From positions 14,522,501 through 14,586,500 of the forward strand of contig NC_092016.1 in assembly GCF_042242105.1 (NCBI RefSeq): a stretch of DNA of 64,000 bases, in the 5' to 3' direction. Numbering within the stretch: the first letter of the stretch is position 1; every line of letters begins with the position of its first letter. Source of the stretch: Pempheris klunzingeri. Lineage: Eukaryota > Chordata > Actinopteri > Acropomatiformes > Pempheridae. Below, piece after piece: positions 47,801-59,000 of the stretch. Both the position numbers and the translations under genes were made by a program. The notes beneath the pieces were generated by a model that was not told the origin of the DNA, did no database searches, and saw only the letters and a program-made list of their open reading frames with translations.

Positions 47801-49438
47801 AGTACAATACTGCTGTAAATTAAACGGCAACAGGTAATTTACACCAAATAACTATTGTCTTTTTGTAGGTATGGCTTTGGGAATGCCGGAGCTGCAAATT
47901 ATAGCATTCCCGGGGGAGCAACACTGCAATACAAAATCAAGCTGACAGCGTTTGAGAAGGTAAACAGATCTTGGCGCTGTGTTGCAAATGCATCTTGGCT
48001 CTTAGTTGGCCAGTTACATGTCATATGTGTACAGCAACATTTGTACACCTAAAGTGATTTAACTCCATCTTGTTTTCTTTAGGCTAAGGAATCGTGGGAG
48101 ATGAACACAGTAGAGAAGCTGGAACAGAGCAGCATTGTCAAAGAGAAGGGAACACAGTATTTTAAGGTACACAGGAGGGTTTTTACAAAGCACACCGCTT
48201 CATACACTATTTATGGCGTTTTGTAATGCATTGATGTCATGGATTTCAGGAGGGAAAATACAAGCAAGCATCAGTGCAGTACAAGAGGATCGTGTCATGG
48301 CTGGAACATGAATCTGGTTTGTCAGAGGAGGACGAGAAGAAAGCAAAAGCATTGCAGCTGGCTGCACATCTGAACTTGGCCATGTGCTTCCTTAAACTGC
48401 AGGAGCCCAACCAAGCCCTAGAAAACTGTGACAAGGTATCTAATCTTCATCTTTAAGCCGGACACATATTTGACAAGTAGTCAACGATTTAGTCAGTATT
48501 TAGCAGGTTAGAGACTTGTTGATGTGGGTAGTCTAGTGCTATTTATGTTATTTATACTGTAAACATTTCATTATTCTCTGTTCATAATTAAAGGCTCTGG
48601 AGATGGATCCATCCAATGAGAAGGCTTTATTCCGAAGGGGAGAGGCACTGTTTGGTATGAAGGAGTTTGACAGGGCACGAGATGACTTCCAACAAGTTGT
48701 TCAGCTTTATCCTGCCAACAAGGCTGCCAAGAGCCAGGTATGATGCCACGTAACTTAAAGGATAATTATTATAAAGACACATGGATGTATCTCTTTGGAC
48801 TCATTTTGCTTTGGTTATATTATTGTGCAATCATCTACAGTAAAACAGGAATGTGTTGCTCTCAGGTGTATTCTTGCATACCATATATTTGGCTTGAGCT
48901 CATTTGGCAACTACTACTGCATTCATTTTCTGGTTGCGAGGACATTTCTGCACACTGACAAAGTTCCTAATTATCCCTCAGGTCATATCCAAATGGTCTT
49001 TAAATAATGATCTGTCTGGTTGAAGCGCAGAAATTATTTGAAGGCATTCATTGTATTTGTCATATCAGGAATATGGTCGCTTGACATTTCCTTCATTATA
49101 TCCTGCCAGGTGGTTCTTTGTCAGAAACGGATCAAAGAGCAGCATGAGAAGGACAAACGCATCTACGCCAACATGTTCCAGAAATTTGCAGAGATTGATT
49201 CAAAGGTGAAGGGTTGTGTTTTCTACAATAGCCACAAGAGGGTGGGATGAGCATGTTTTTAGATTGTGAGAGACTGACTGAAAAATATGCTGATTTGTTT
49301 TTGGGGTTTCTTTTCCCTCTTCTCCATGAACAGAAAGAAGCAGAGAGGGTGAAGAGCGGTAGCAAGGAGAATGGTGGCGGTGATGAGATGGAAATTGAAA
49401 ATGGAGAAAAGGAAGTTTCAAGCGACGCAAAGGTGTAG
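44879..49438 (+). CDS. fkbp4: Peptidyl-prolyl isomerase FKBP4 (FKBP52), complete
   Basis: Immunophilin co-chaperone that binds HSP90 through TPRs and assists steroid-receptor complexes. Coding exons: 44879-44971, 45917-46061, 46148-46290, 46443-46563, 47357-47513, 47869-47959, 48083-48166, 48250-48435, 48594-48737, 49110-49205, 49334-49438; 454 aa (human 459). An ATG six bases earlier (44873) is in frame; the second is chosen because human FKBP4 begins MTAEE. FK1 (about residues 32-140) keeps the FKBP pocket residues (the Y of VFVHY, F and D of HFDSS, VIKAW) and the loop [10 protein letters not shown]. The proline at about 115 there (human P119) separates FKBP52 from FKBP51, which has leucine. 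FK2 (about 150-255) follows, then three TPRs (about 268-400) with NLAMCFLKL and [13 protein letters not shown], then a lysine-rich, acidic tail. Close homologue FKBP5 is therefore less likely. Confidence 0.96.
45237..45244. promoter_or_regulatory. fkbp4: Heat-shock-element core in fkbp4 intron 1
   Basis: TTCTAGAA is the ideal head-to-tail HSF1 dimer core. It is about 365 bases downstream of the fkbp4 start codon, in intron 1. FKBP52 is known as a heat-shock-associated protein. A third unit after it is imperfect. Confidence 0.3.
45480..45885 (+). repeat. 3' end of non-LTR retrotransposon(s) in fkbp4 intron 1
   Basis: GTTCCCCAGTCTGGGATCAATAAAGTCTGTCTGTCTGTCT (45766-45805) and a second tail, CCCCACAGGATAAATAAAG (45855-45873), are typical fish LINE/SINE 3' termini. 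The AT-rich 280 bases upstream fit a 5'-truncated LINE copy. The second tail may be a separate insertion. Family not determined. Confidence 0.5.
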
Positions 49439-50306
49439 ATGATGTAACTTGTGGTTCACGTCAGACTTTTGTAACTTCAGCCATTTGTGTTTAAAGTGCG
49501 ACTGTGTTTGTGTGTGTATATGAAGTGTGTTTGTGTGAGTGGCAAGGAGAGTATGAGCGCGTCACTGAGACCACTGATTTTAGGCGCTTCTTCTCTGGCT
49601 TTCTTTGTGTCTCGGCTTTTTTGCTGTGGCTGCTAGCCGAACGGGTGGGGCTTCCCCAGCTGATGGCACCATGGGACAGGGTTTTAAACAGTGACTCGTA
49701 TGCCACAGCCCCACCCCCGAACGTTTTCAACCCACAGCTTTGAACTGTGCATGTGTTTTCACAGCGTTTTGGGTAGGAAAAAAAAAAAGTGCATCGAAGT
49801 ATTAAGTGCAGAGTTTCAAACCCTCACCCGTCAAGGGCTAGACCATTCACCTTGCACTACCCTCTGTCCTATACCCCCTCCTCACGTTTTATGCTATCCA
49901 TCCAGTCCTCCTCCTCATGGGCCTACTGATCAATTACTGGAGTTGTGATGGTTGTGTGCATAGATGTGTGTCTGAATGTCGGAGTGTCTGTGTCCCAAAG
50001 TACGTATGTAGCAGCGCTGTGGATAGAGTAATAAGACATTAGCCTGGAATAGCTGTCGGACTTCAAGCTTCTCTCTCAATCTAAAGACGGAGCGTCCCTA
50101 TAGCCCCCAGGTTACAGGACTGTTCAACTTTTGCTTTGGAAATATTGAATTTTTTTTTTTTGTTTTTTTTTTTTTTTTACTTACTTCCCCCAGTGCTTGT
50201 GAGTTCTGTATTGTTCTCAAAATGTTGAATACAACAAATTAACTGGAATCTGTGCATTTTAAAGCAGCTAGAAAGGACATCGGTGAGCTTCTGGACACAC
50301 TCGAGT

Positions 50307-50312
50307 AATAAA
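50307..50312 (+). terminator. fkbp4: Candidate fkbp4 poly(A) signal 1
   Basis: AATAAA within TAATAAACAAG, about 870 bases after the stop. Confidence 0.45.
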
Positions 50313-50559
50313 CAAGTCTTAATTTACTGTAAAAAGTACATGTTTGAACGTGTGCATATATGGCTCATCAGATCCAGGCTGTTAAAGATGGTACGCCAGA
50401 GGAAGACATGAGCCCTGTTCATTTTAGTCAACAGCACCTGTAGAATGGGCCAGAGAGTGAACTGGGGGGGATTATTTAAAACAGGGCTGTGGGTCGTGTA
50501 TTGAGTGTGTCTATGTCCGTTAGAAGGGTTATTGCTTGGTCTGTTTGACAGAAGGATAT

Positions 50560-50565
50560 AATAAA
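50560..50565 (+). terminator. fkbp4: Candidate fkbp4 poly(A) signal 2
   Basis: AATAAA within ATAATAAACAATAG, followed by a GT-rich stretch (TGACTGTGTGCGG), a layout usual for a used signal. Confidence 0.5.
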
Positions 50566-50580
50566 CAATAGCTTACAACT

Positions 50581-53044
50581 TGACTGTGTGCGGTATTCTT
50601 GACTGCTACATCTGTTCATCACAGTTTCCAGTTACAGGACTTATTTTTTCCCCTGTCCTGTCATCTGCTTTTAAATCAAATGTGGCATGGAGAAAAAAAA
50701 AAAGTTTCCTCACTCATCTGAAGAACTGTTTGAACTTGTCAAATATGGGTTGATACAAAGTACTTCTGTGCAAAATAAGCAATCTGCAGTATGCGGCATT
50801 TCACAGGAGTTAATTCAGTCGAACTTTTACCTCGTGTGGAACTGGTTCATAGATGTTTTAAACAATGAAAAGATTGTTACTTTGTTCATAATTTTCAAGT
50901 TTAGATGTTAATTTACCACTTATGTCACATACCTTGCTTTAAAATAAATGTTTCAGTCATTTGATGTTTTGAAGAAGTTTAAAACTTAAACTATAAGACT
51001 AGATTTAGTTAATGAATTGATCAGGTGATCAACAGGAAAATAAGGTCAAGAGTGTCTTTATGCTTTGCTTTCTTTTTAATGAATTGTGAACTGAATAGCT
51101 TTTGTACTGTTGGTCGGACAAGGTAAGCAATAACTGTGGGAGACTGTAATGGCCATTTTTCAATTATTTCCTCATACGTTACCGAACTGATTTAAAGAAA
51201 ATGATTATTTGAGGCAGTTTTAAACTAACTCGAAATAGATTTTCTTTCCATCTGCAGAGGAGAAATGCTTAAAATACTTTCCACCGTCCTCCAAATAGTT
51301 CTACATAAATAAACCTTTGTATTATGGGGGTTTTTGGGTATTTTGAAAATGACCCTTGTGTAACGTGTTTCTGTAGAAAATGTTCATTTCCCATTTGAAG
51401 TACAGTGTTGTGTACCTGCCGTCATCAAGAGGTCAGAGTCTTCTTTTCCTGTGGACGAACAGGATCTGATCTGATCCTCCAGCTCTCTCACAAGGACACG
51501 GGTGTCGCTTTTCGGATGTGATCACTTTCCGGTGTGATTATGACCTAGTACTGCTTGTACTCTACAGGTGGATGTTGATCACAAAGTGAAGGAGTAATTA
51601 TTTATTTGCACCATTTATTCTGGGGTAGATGTTCACTTTGTTTTGAGAATATTTTCTTGCAGTGGTTCTTTGCTCTGTGACATTGGCACCATCATGTCAG
51701 GCTTATGCTGTGTAGGGAGGGAGGTGTAACAACAGCAGTCACCAGGGAGGGTCTGTAGAGCAGCGAGAGCACCATGATCTCTTTGTTCTTCATTTGCTTC
51801 CTGGAAAACAGACAAAATAAAACAGGAGAGGGTGGACTCACAATGGGCAGACAAAGCATTTACAGTACACCAACAATAGCATTTTATTACGACAGGTGCA
51901 TTTTTATTATGGACTAAATTCAGCCATAGGTTTAAACAATGCACTCCCTCCCAAATTTTATATATAAATGTGTGTATATATGTAATTAGATTCCTTTAGA
52001 ACTCAGATCCTCTATATTTTTGCCTACTTATTTAATGATAATGCTTAAAAAATATATAAGATATAATGGGTATAAGTTTAGTATGTTATTAATATTATTA
52101 AACCTGGCTCAGAGCATTCTCAGTTGTTACAGACGTGCATCAATGTTGTGTTTCGTGTTTAATGTCCTAAACATTAACAGTAAATAAGTGACTCATAAGG
52201 ACCAAGGTTTTTCACGCTGTCTACCCCCATTGTTGCCTAATACTTATTATCCATTAATGCAGCAGCCCTGTGGACAAAGTGCTGGACGGGCTCTTGATTG
52301 AACAATATAATCTAATGTAAGGCTGCATACGTGCATATATATCATATTCACAGTGCGGGTGTTGGTACAAAGCCACTACAGGAAGTAATTGTAAATGTGA
52401 CTGATACCTGTAGCAGGTAAATCCCAAGGTAGTGGGCGGTGGGTGCAGCCCTGTTCACTCCTCCCTCCAATCTCAGAGCTAGCTAAGTGGTGTCAAGCTA
52501 GTTAATAACAAAAAGCGTTTCCGGTAAGAGACTTCAAAATAAACTGCCATGTGACAATGTGTTGATATGCCACAGCGATGCGTATGCTTTTACTTTGAAG
52601 GTAAAGCTGGCTCTGTTCCGGTCTTTTCGGGCTCGCTGTGCTTGCCTTCACGGAGTTGTGAGAAGTAAATGTGGTGTGAAATTTCACTGTTCGCTCCGTA
52701 GTTCGTGCTGCGTTGTGTGCGCGTAGTGTCGGACACGCCGGGGCAGAGGTCAGGACGGCGGCACTTCGTGATAAAGAGCAACAGGAAACTCTCTTACAAA
52801 GTGTCGGATGATCGAGAGTGTAGAGAGCCGGCTACCCCGGGTCATGGTGGGAGTTTTCGCGGGATGAGAGCCACCAGGGGCCGTGCGCACTGGGGACATC
52901 CAGGGCGCCGGTAGTGCGCACCCACTGGGAGCTGCGGTGGGTGGCAGGCGGACGTGCTCGAGGTTTAGCCGGTCCCCTCCGGATGACAAAGCTTGTGACC
53001 TGACCGATGAATAACTCGGGAGGAGGTATCGCCCGACAGCAAAG
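50581..53044. other. Intergenic region and b4galnt3 5' flank
   Basis: 50581-52600 is AT-rich with no recognised gene. One acceptor-preceded open stretch on the minus strand (51633-51800) is discussed as a weak candidate. From about 52600 the sequence becomes GC-rich and CpG-rich up to the b4galnt3 start, as expected of a CpG-island promoter and 5' UTR. Open frames in it on both strands are products of base composition. Confidence 0.55.
52600..53044 (+). promoter_or_regulatory. b4galnt3: CpG-rich promoter/5' UTR of b4galnt3
   Basis: Many CpG dinucleotides (for example in GGACACGCCGGGGCAGAGG and GGGCGCCGG) contrast with the AT-rich flanks and lead directly into the first coding exon at 53045. 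No start site can be fixed. Confidence 0.55.
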
Positions 53045-56000
53045 ATGATCGCCGCGTTTTTCCCCTTGAAGAAACTGCGGCGCAATGGCAAATATCTTCT
53101 GTTCGGGGCGATTCTGCTGGTCGGATTCGTGGCCGTCTACCATGAGATGGTCGCTGCAAAAGCATGGAGCAGTGACACCAGTAAGTCTGTGGTCTCCACT
53201 CCAGTACGGCAGGTCTTACTCAACAAGTGTTTGTCCTTTTAAACTTTTGTTAAAGTGATCCATCACTGAGATTGCACCCAACAAACAACCTCTAACCGAT
53301 ACAACAGCTACTACTAATGGAAAGTGAGCATGTTTTATTTTTTAAAAAAAGGATGAGGCTGCACTAACAGTTACAGGTGAAAATGTGCAACATCTTAAGA
53401 AACTACACGTCTAGAGGCCACAGAAGCAGAAACGGTGTTACAACAGGAAAGCTTCCCTTATGGTTTTGTTAAGTCTACTTCTTTACATGTTTGTGTTTTC
53501 ACTCTTTTCTGTTGCTGGCATTTGAAGCTGTACTTTTATAGATATTTTATCCACTTGATTTATGAGTACTGAGCAGCATAAATCTGACAACAACAAAAAA
53601 AACATCTTACAAGAATGTGCAGCTTCACAATTACCATAATTATGATAGAGCTGAATAATCACCTTTCTGACACAGTGTCAGCAACAATCTTTAATGCTGT
53701 GTGGTGGAGCCGAAGGCAGTTTTTCACATTATGAACAATTCAGTTCTAACTAACCTAACTTTTAAAAAAAAAAAATTACCAAAAGGCAAAAGTACGATCT
53801 ATTGCAGGGACGTTGTATTGGACTACATTTCACTAGTGGTTCTCTATATTTCTAGTGAATAAATACATTTAAGTTTAGCTGTCAATGCATTTACTACCAC
53901 AGATATTCTATAGAAGTCTCTATGTGAGCCTCAACAGGAAAACATCTTACATTGTTTTCTGCTTGTCATGAATTGTGCAAAATGCATTTGCACAGGAAAC
54001 TTGAGCCCACAGCAGGTGAAACAACAGGTCGATTTAAAGAGATGGAGCAGTGTGTGTTTGTATGCGCGCGCGCGTGTGTGTTTGTGTGTGTGTCTTAAAG
54101 CACGAAAGAGAGAGAGAGGGGGGATGGGGAGGTCAGATTGCGGGTTGACACTCAGAAGGAAGTCTTGTCTCACACTGGGTAACCAAACTTCCTGCCCTCT
54201 ACCTTATTTACACCTCAGCTTACCATCTGTTGCATTGCACTCACACCCAAGTATAACATCAGAGCGTCGCCACACTGGCATGGATGGAAATGAAAATAGT
54301 CAGGTTGGTGTCATCACAAAACATCACACACAAACACACAAACACACACACACACGCACGCACTTTGAACAAAGCCTGACACGTAAACACATGCCTAAGA
54401 CCCACATTACAGGGCTTGCCTATATACACATTCCTGGGCTGTAGCCCCCTCGTCACAGTGGGACTTCTCTCAAGGGAATGACTTCATGTAGCCTTCAAAC
54501 AGAGCTCAGGGAGTGATACATAGATCTAAATGTGTCGTAGAAGAATGGCAGGTGGGGTTGGACACATAAGAATATGCTGTCAGTTTATTTAATTACATTT
54601 AATCATAAAGCAGACACAAGCTTTTTTTTTTACGTGATAGGCTATAACATGGAGTGTTTATGTCTAACTTGGCTAGAATCCCAGTTGTATAAATAAAAAT
54701 GTCAGAGAAATATAGTCAGACACATAAATGAAATGACTCCCTTTAACAGCATTTATTTCTCTCATTATATTCTAACCAGTTAGTGAAGAAGATAAAAAAA
54801 AAAACAGACTGTTTTTAGACAGTAGAAATGTAGATTGTGATTAAAAGTGCTGCAACTCATTGTTGGAAGTTTTGCCAAATATTTGGCTCATACGGCTCCT
54901 GTTGTGCATAGCGGATAATGATACACATTTTGGGTCATTTCCATAGCTCAACAACAGCTTAAACGACTCATGCAAATATGTAATTTACTGAGATTTCCTC
55001 GTTACATGACATTTTTTTTTAATTATTTTGTTTTTCTTTTACTTTCCTGTGGTGCTTCAGTGTGCAGAATTTTCTCAAGACGTGGCAAAGTATAATGACA
55101 TCTTTATACGTAGGCTTCATTGGCTCTTCATCAAGCTAAAGCTATGCACTGATTATGTACTAATCACCGTTTAGCTTCAGCTCATACACTATTATCTTAC
55201 AATCAGCCTGCGTGAACCTTAAAAAAGACACAAAAAGACACAAAACTAAGAAGGTGCATCAAAGAGAATGAAATCCATCATTTCATGTCATGTCACCATA
55301 AAACGACTTTTAAAGTGCCTCCTCAGTATATCTAACATTAGGAATTGTTACTCTAAGACGGAACAAAGTTCACAGTCTCCAGTATAAATATGTAGTATAT
55401 TATATTTACAGGGCTCAGTGCAGGAACATGTTCATCACCCCTGATCTGCAGAGAAGAAGCTGAGTGCTCTCGGGCTCGGCTGTGGTTCTTAAAGGGATGG
55501 CTTGTTTTTCCCACATGTAGATCACACGGGCACTTACGAACATCAATAAGGTGTGAGGTGCTGCAGTTAATAAATGTCCCAATGGAGAAACGGCTGTCCG
55601 TGTGGGTGGGTGCCTTTTATGTGGTGACCCTTTCATGATGTGGTGACACTCCCACATTCCAGAATAATCCTTTGGTAAAGAAGAAGTTGTAGTTGAATTA
55701 ATTAATATTGACATTGACATTACACATTTGGCAATATGCAACTTCCCTGTAACTGTTTGACTATGTAAAGTGCGTGTTTTACATAGCCTCTCACCTTACA
55801 TACAAATGCGACAAAGGTTTGGATGTGTCAGGAGAGTTGCTGCCCCAAACCAGGAATAGAGTGTCCAAAATGGACAAAATAGACCAAAATTTCACATGAA
55901 TACACTAGCTCCATAAGAACATCCAACCTCTTTGTTGTTTAGATTTAATCTTTGTGCTCTTCATGAGGACTGAAAGCCTGTAACCCCCTGCTGCAATTTT

Positions 56001-59000
56001 CTTTTTTATCAACTGAAACATTGCAACATTGAATTTCACCGAACAAAGCACTGTAATTTCGAAATGATTGGATTTGATGACAGAATGAATAAAAAAACAA
56101 AAAAACAAATGCATTATCAGTGCTGTAGTGGATACTGTGATGAAAAGGCAACCTAAGAAGGGTAAGTGGGACTGGATGAGTGCAGATGGAGATAAAAATA
56201 TTCCTCTCTTGCTTTTCTTAACTGCCACTCTAGAATTACTCGCGTAGCCAAAATTGGCCCCCGTGTCTCATGAGTGTGTGTTTGGAGAGGGTGTCTCCAC
56301 CCTGGTGATAATAACAGAGTCCGAGTCCTCAAACACCATAACCGCAGTTCACTCACTGACACCACAAGCACATAAAAGCCAAACACTGAGGTCCCTCTTT
56401 TCAACTAAACACTACGCTGTAATTTGAAAGATGGCGGAAGAGGCTATTATATTTCATCTGCTGTGCTACAGTACCAAACACTTTTGCCAACACAGAGGAG
56501 CCATAACGGCTCATTGAGGGCTGTGACCGAGATGAGTTGCATTCACTGGTCATCAGCATTGAGTTGGAACAGGCAAAGGGTGGGACTCATTTGGGACACT
56601 GGGCTTCATTGTTCATGCAAAATAAGCCCACAAATAAATGCAAAAGCATCTTGAATAAGAAAGACTGAGAAATCAGGTAAGACCTGTAGTGTGTGACTTG
56701 CCATCAAACAGGTTGGATTTAATGGTGATGTAGTTAACGTCATTTGCCGGTGTGTGGTTGCAGCAATGAAGAGTCTATGTGCTTCCCCCTTTCCACACTG
56801 ATTTTCCTATTCCTAAGCAGCAGATTAAGCATCATTTTGTTCGTATGAAAAGTCAGAAAGCCAGTAAAAGAACCAACTTGCCGCCTCTTGGGGCGATCAC
56901 GAATCTCTTTCAAATCAGTAGGGGAGGCCGTGTGACTGTTATGCCTATTTGTGCACAGACGGTGCATATTTGCCTGTCAGCTTTGCGCCGCTCTGATTGT
57001 TTTCACACACTTCCTCAGGTATGAATCCTGACGCTGACGGCAGCAGCTGGAGGAGAGCCATGTTCGACCGAAGGGTAAGGACGGTGCATGGAAAAAGATG
57101 GGGTAATAGAAAATGTGGTGATGCAAGGGCGCGTGTTGGTGCAGGGAGGGGTTGACGGAAAACTAGCTAAAGATGGTTATTTTAATGTGTGTGTGTGTTT
57201 TCCAGGTCAGACTGGACCATCAACCAGACTCTGTGGAGGATTCAGGTGCTTGGCGATCCAGCTACACTCCACAAACCTGGAAACCAGAGGTGTGTGTTTG
57301 AGTGTCCACACAGCCTGCATGTTTAAACACCCTGTCTCACCTCTTCTGAACTCTGAGTAACCTGCCTAGGCCTGCCCAATTCCCTCCCACCTCAGTGCAT
57401 TTGCACACTACATGTACATTGTATTTCCCGCAGCAGATTCTGCTTCAGCAGCTTCCAATGCTCTGTATTAGGGTCATCACATTTCCACTATATTAAGCTG
57501 TGCTTTGCCGGCCAATTACTTGCACCTCATATTTCATGTTTGGGTGAAGCTCTCGCTGTGTCTACAGAGCAGTGTAACTGAACTTGCCATTAGCATTGTA
57601 ATGGTCCCAGTGATCATGTTTGTGCATGAGTTACTAGTTGGATGTTGTTTACAACCTGAAATGAATTTTCTAACCTGCTAATTTACAAACTGCCAAAGGG
57701 CGAAATGCCAGTGTCAGGTGACGTGACAACAATTTGTCAGCTCAGAGGGAATTTTTTTTCGTAGTGTTTATTCCAGGGTAGATATCCTTGTAATATCGTT
57801 CAAAATATCTAGTTTATGGCAATATTGAGACTGTACCAACACTTTTTTTCAGATATTTAGTTTTTCAGGTATTTAATTCATTGATTTGGCCAAAAAAGCG
57901 TTAGCACTTGTTTATTTCCATGTAATTTCCAGAAAACTTACTATTTTAAGGGATTTTAGGGCTGGATTATTTTCATTAATGATTTATCAGCTGAGCATTT
58001 TCCTTTCCTTGTAATTACACAGTTTCCTCTTCAAATTTCTTGTTTCATCAAATTAACACTACAAATCCCAAAGATATTCATTAATAATATTCATTATAAT
58101 CACACAAGTCAAAGAAAGGCAGAATTTCCTCGCAACTGTGCAGTTGAAACATTGACATTTTTGCTTGAAATTGACGAACATTTCATTATTAAGATTAAGA
58201 TCACTTACTGATCATTAAACCTCTACAATAGTATTATCAATATTACAATACTATTACCATTATAGAGGGTTTTATCCATATTTATGCCTCCTGTAATTAA
58301 ACATATTAAGTCAGAGGGTGTCAAAGGTTTGTTGACTTGGATACTGATGGTAAATAGTCATACTGTCAGGTGCAGAAAGTTAAGAAGGTTCAATAAGGCT
58401 TTATGCTCTTACACAACATGTGAACTTGTACTGTTCATGTCAAGCTGGAGTTTAACAACATGTTAAAATGAATACAGTTTGTTATATATGTAAAGCACTG
58501 GACAGATTTGAAGAGAAAGAACTCAAGCAGAGCCATGGCTGAAAAAAATAAGATTGAGCTTGACAGCAAATGAGCTCCTCAGACTCCCAGTCAAGTGGCA
58601 TTTGATCACAGACAAGGAAAGGGGAGGGAAAGACACTTGTTAAATGATTACAAGCAATATCGGGCCCCGTGAAGCTCTGTGAGTCATTACTTTACAGCCT
58701 TTTGTCTGGTCCTCTGAACCAGGATCATCAGAAGGTTTAGGTTGACCACCAATGAAATCTGATGAACTACTGGACTGGTAATACAGAGACTTTGGCTCTC
58801 ACCGGCATTATTCTGCCAGTGTGCTGCAATCAGCACGCACAGATCAGATAACATGGCCTCTTTGGCAGATGTCACACAGGTGTATGTTTACAGGACATCT
58901 GGGCCTCTGCTGAAACTCAGCTGCGTGCGTGCGTGCGTGTGTGTGTGTGTGTCTGTCTGTGTGTCCCAGTTTTTCCTATAGACTTTCATTGAAATCCAAC

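Larger units (their letters stand above)
49439..50580 (+). other. fkbp4: fkbp4 3' UTR and flank
   Basis: After the TAG stop there is no convincing open frame. AATAAA hexamers at 50307-50312 and 50560-50565 would end 3' UTRs of about 0.9 and 1.1 kb. A T-rich tract lies at about 50151-50179. Confidence 0.6.

Noticed and set aside
52705-53165. Open frames on both strands before b4galnt3
   Set aside because: The region is CpG-rich and therefore poor in stop codons; the frames overlap each other and the b4galnt3 first exon in antisense.
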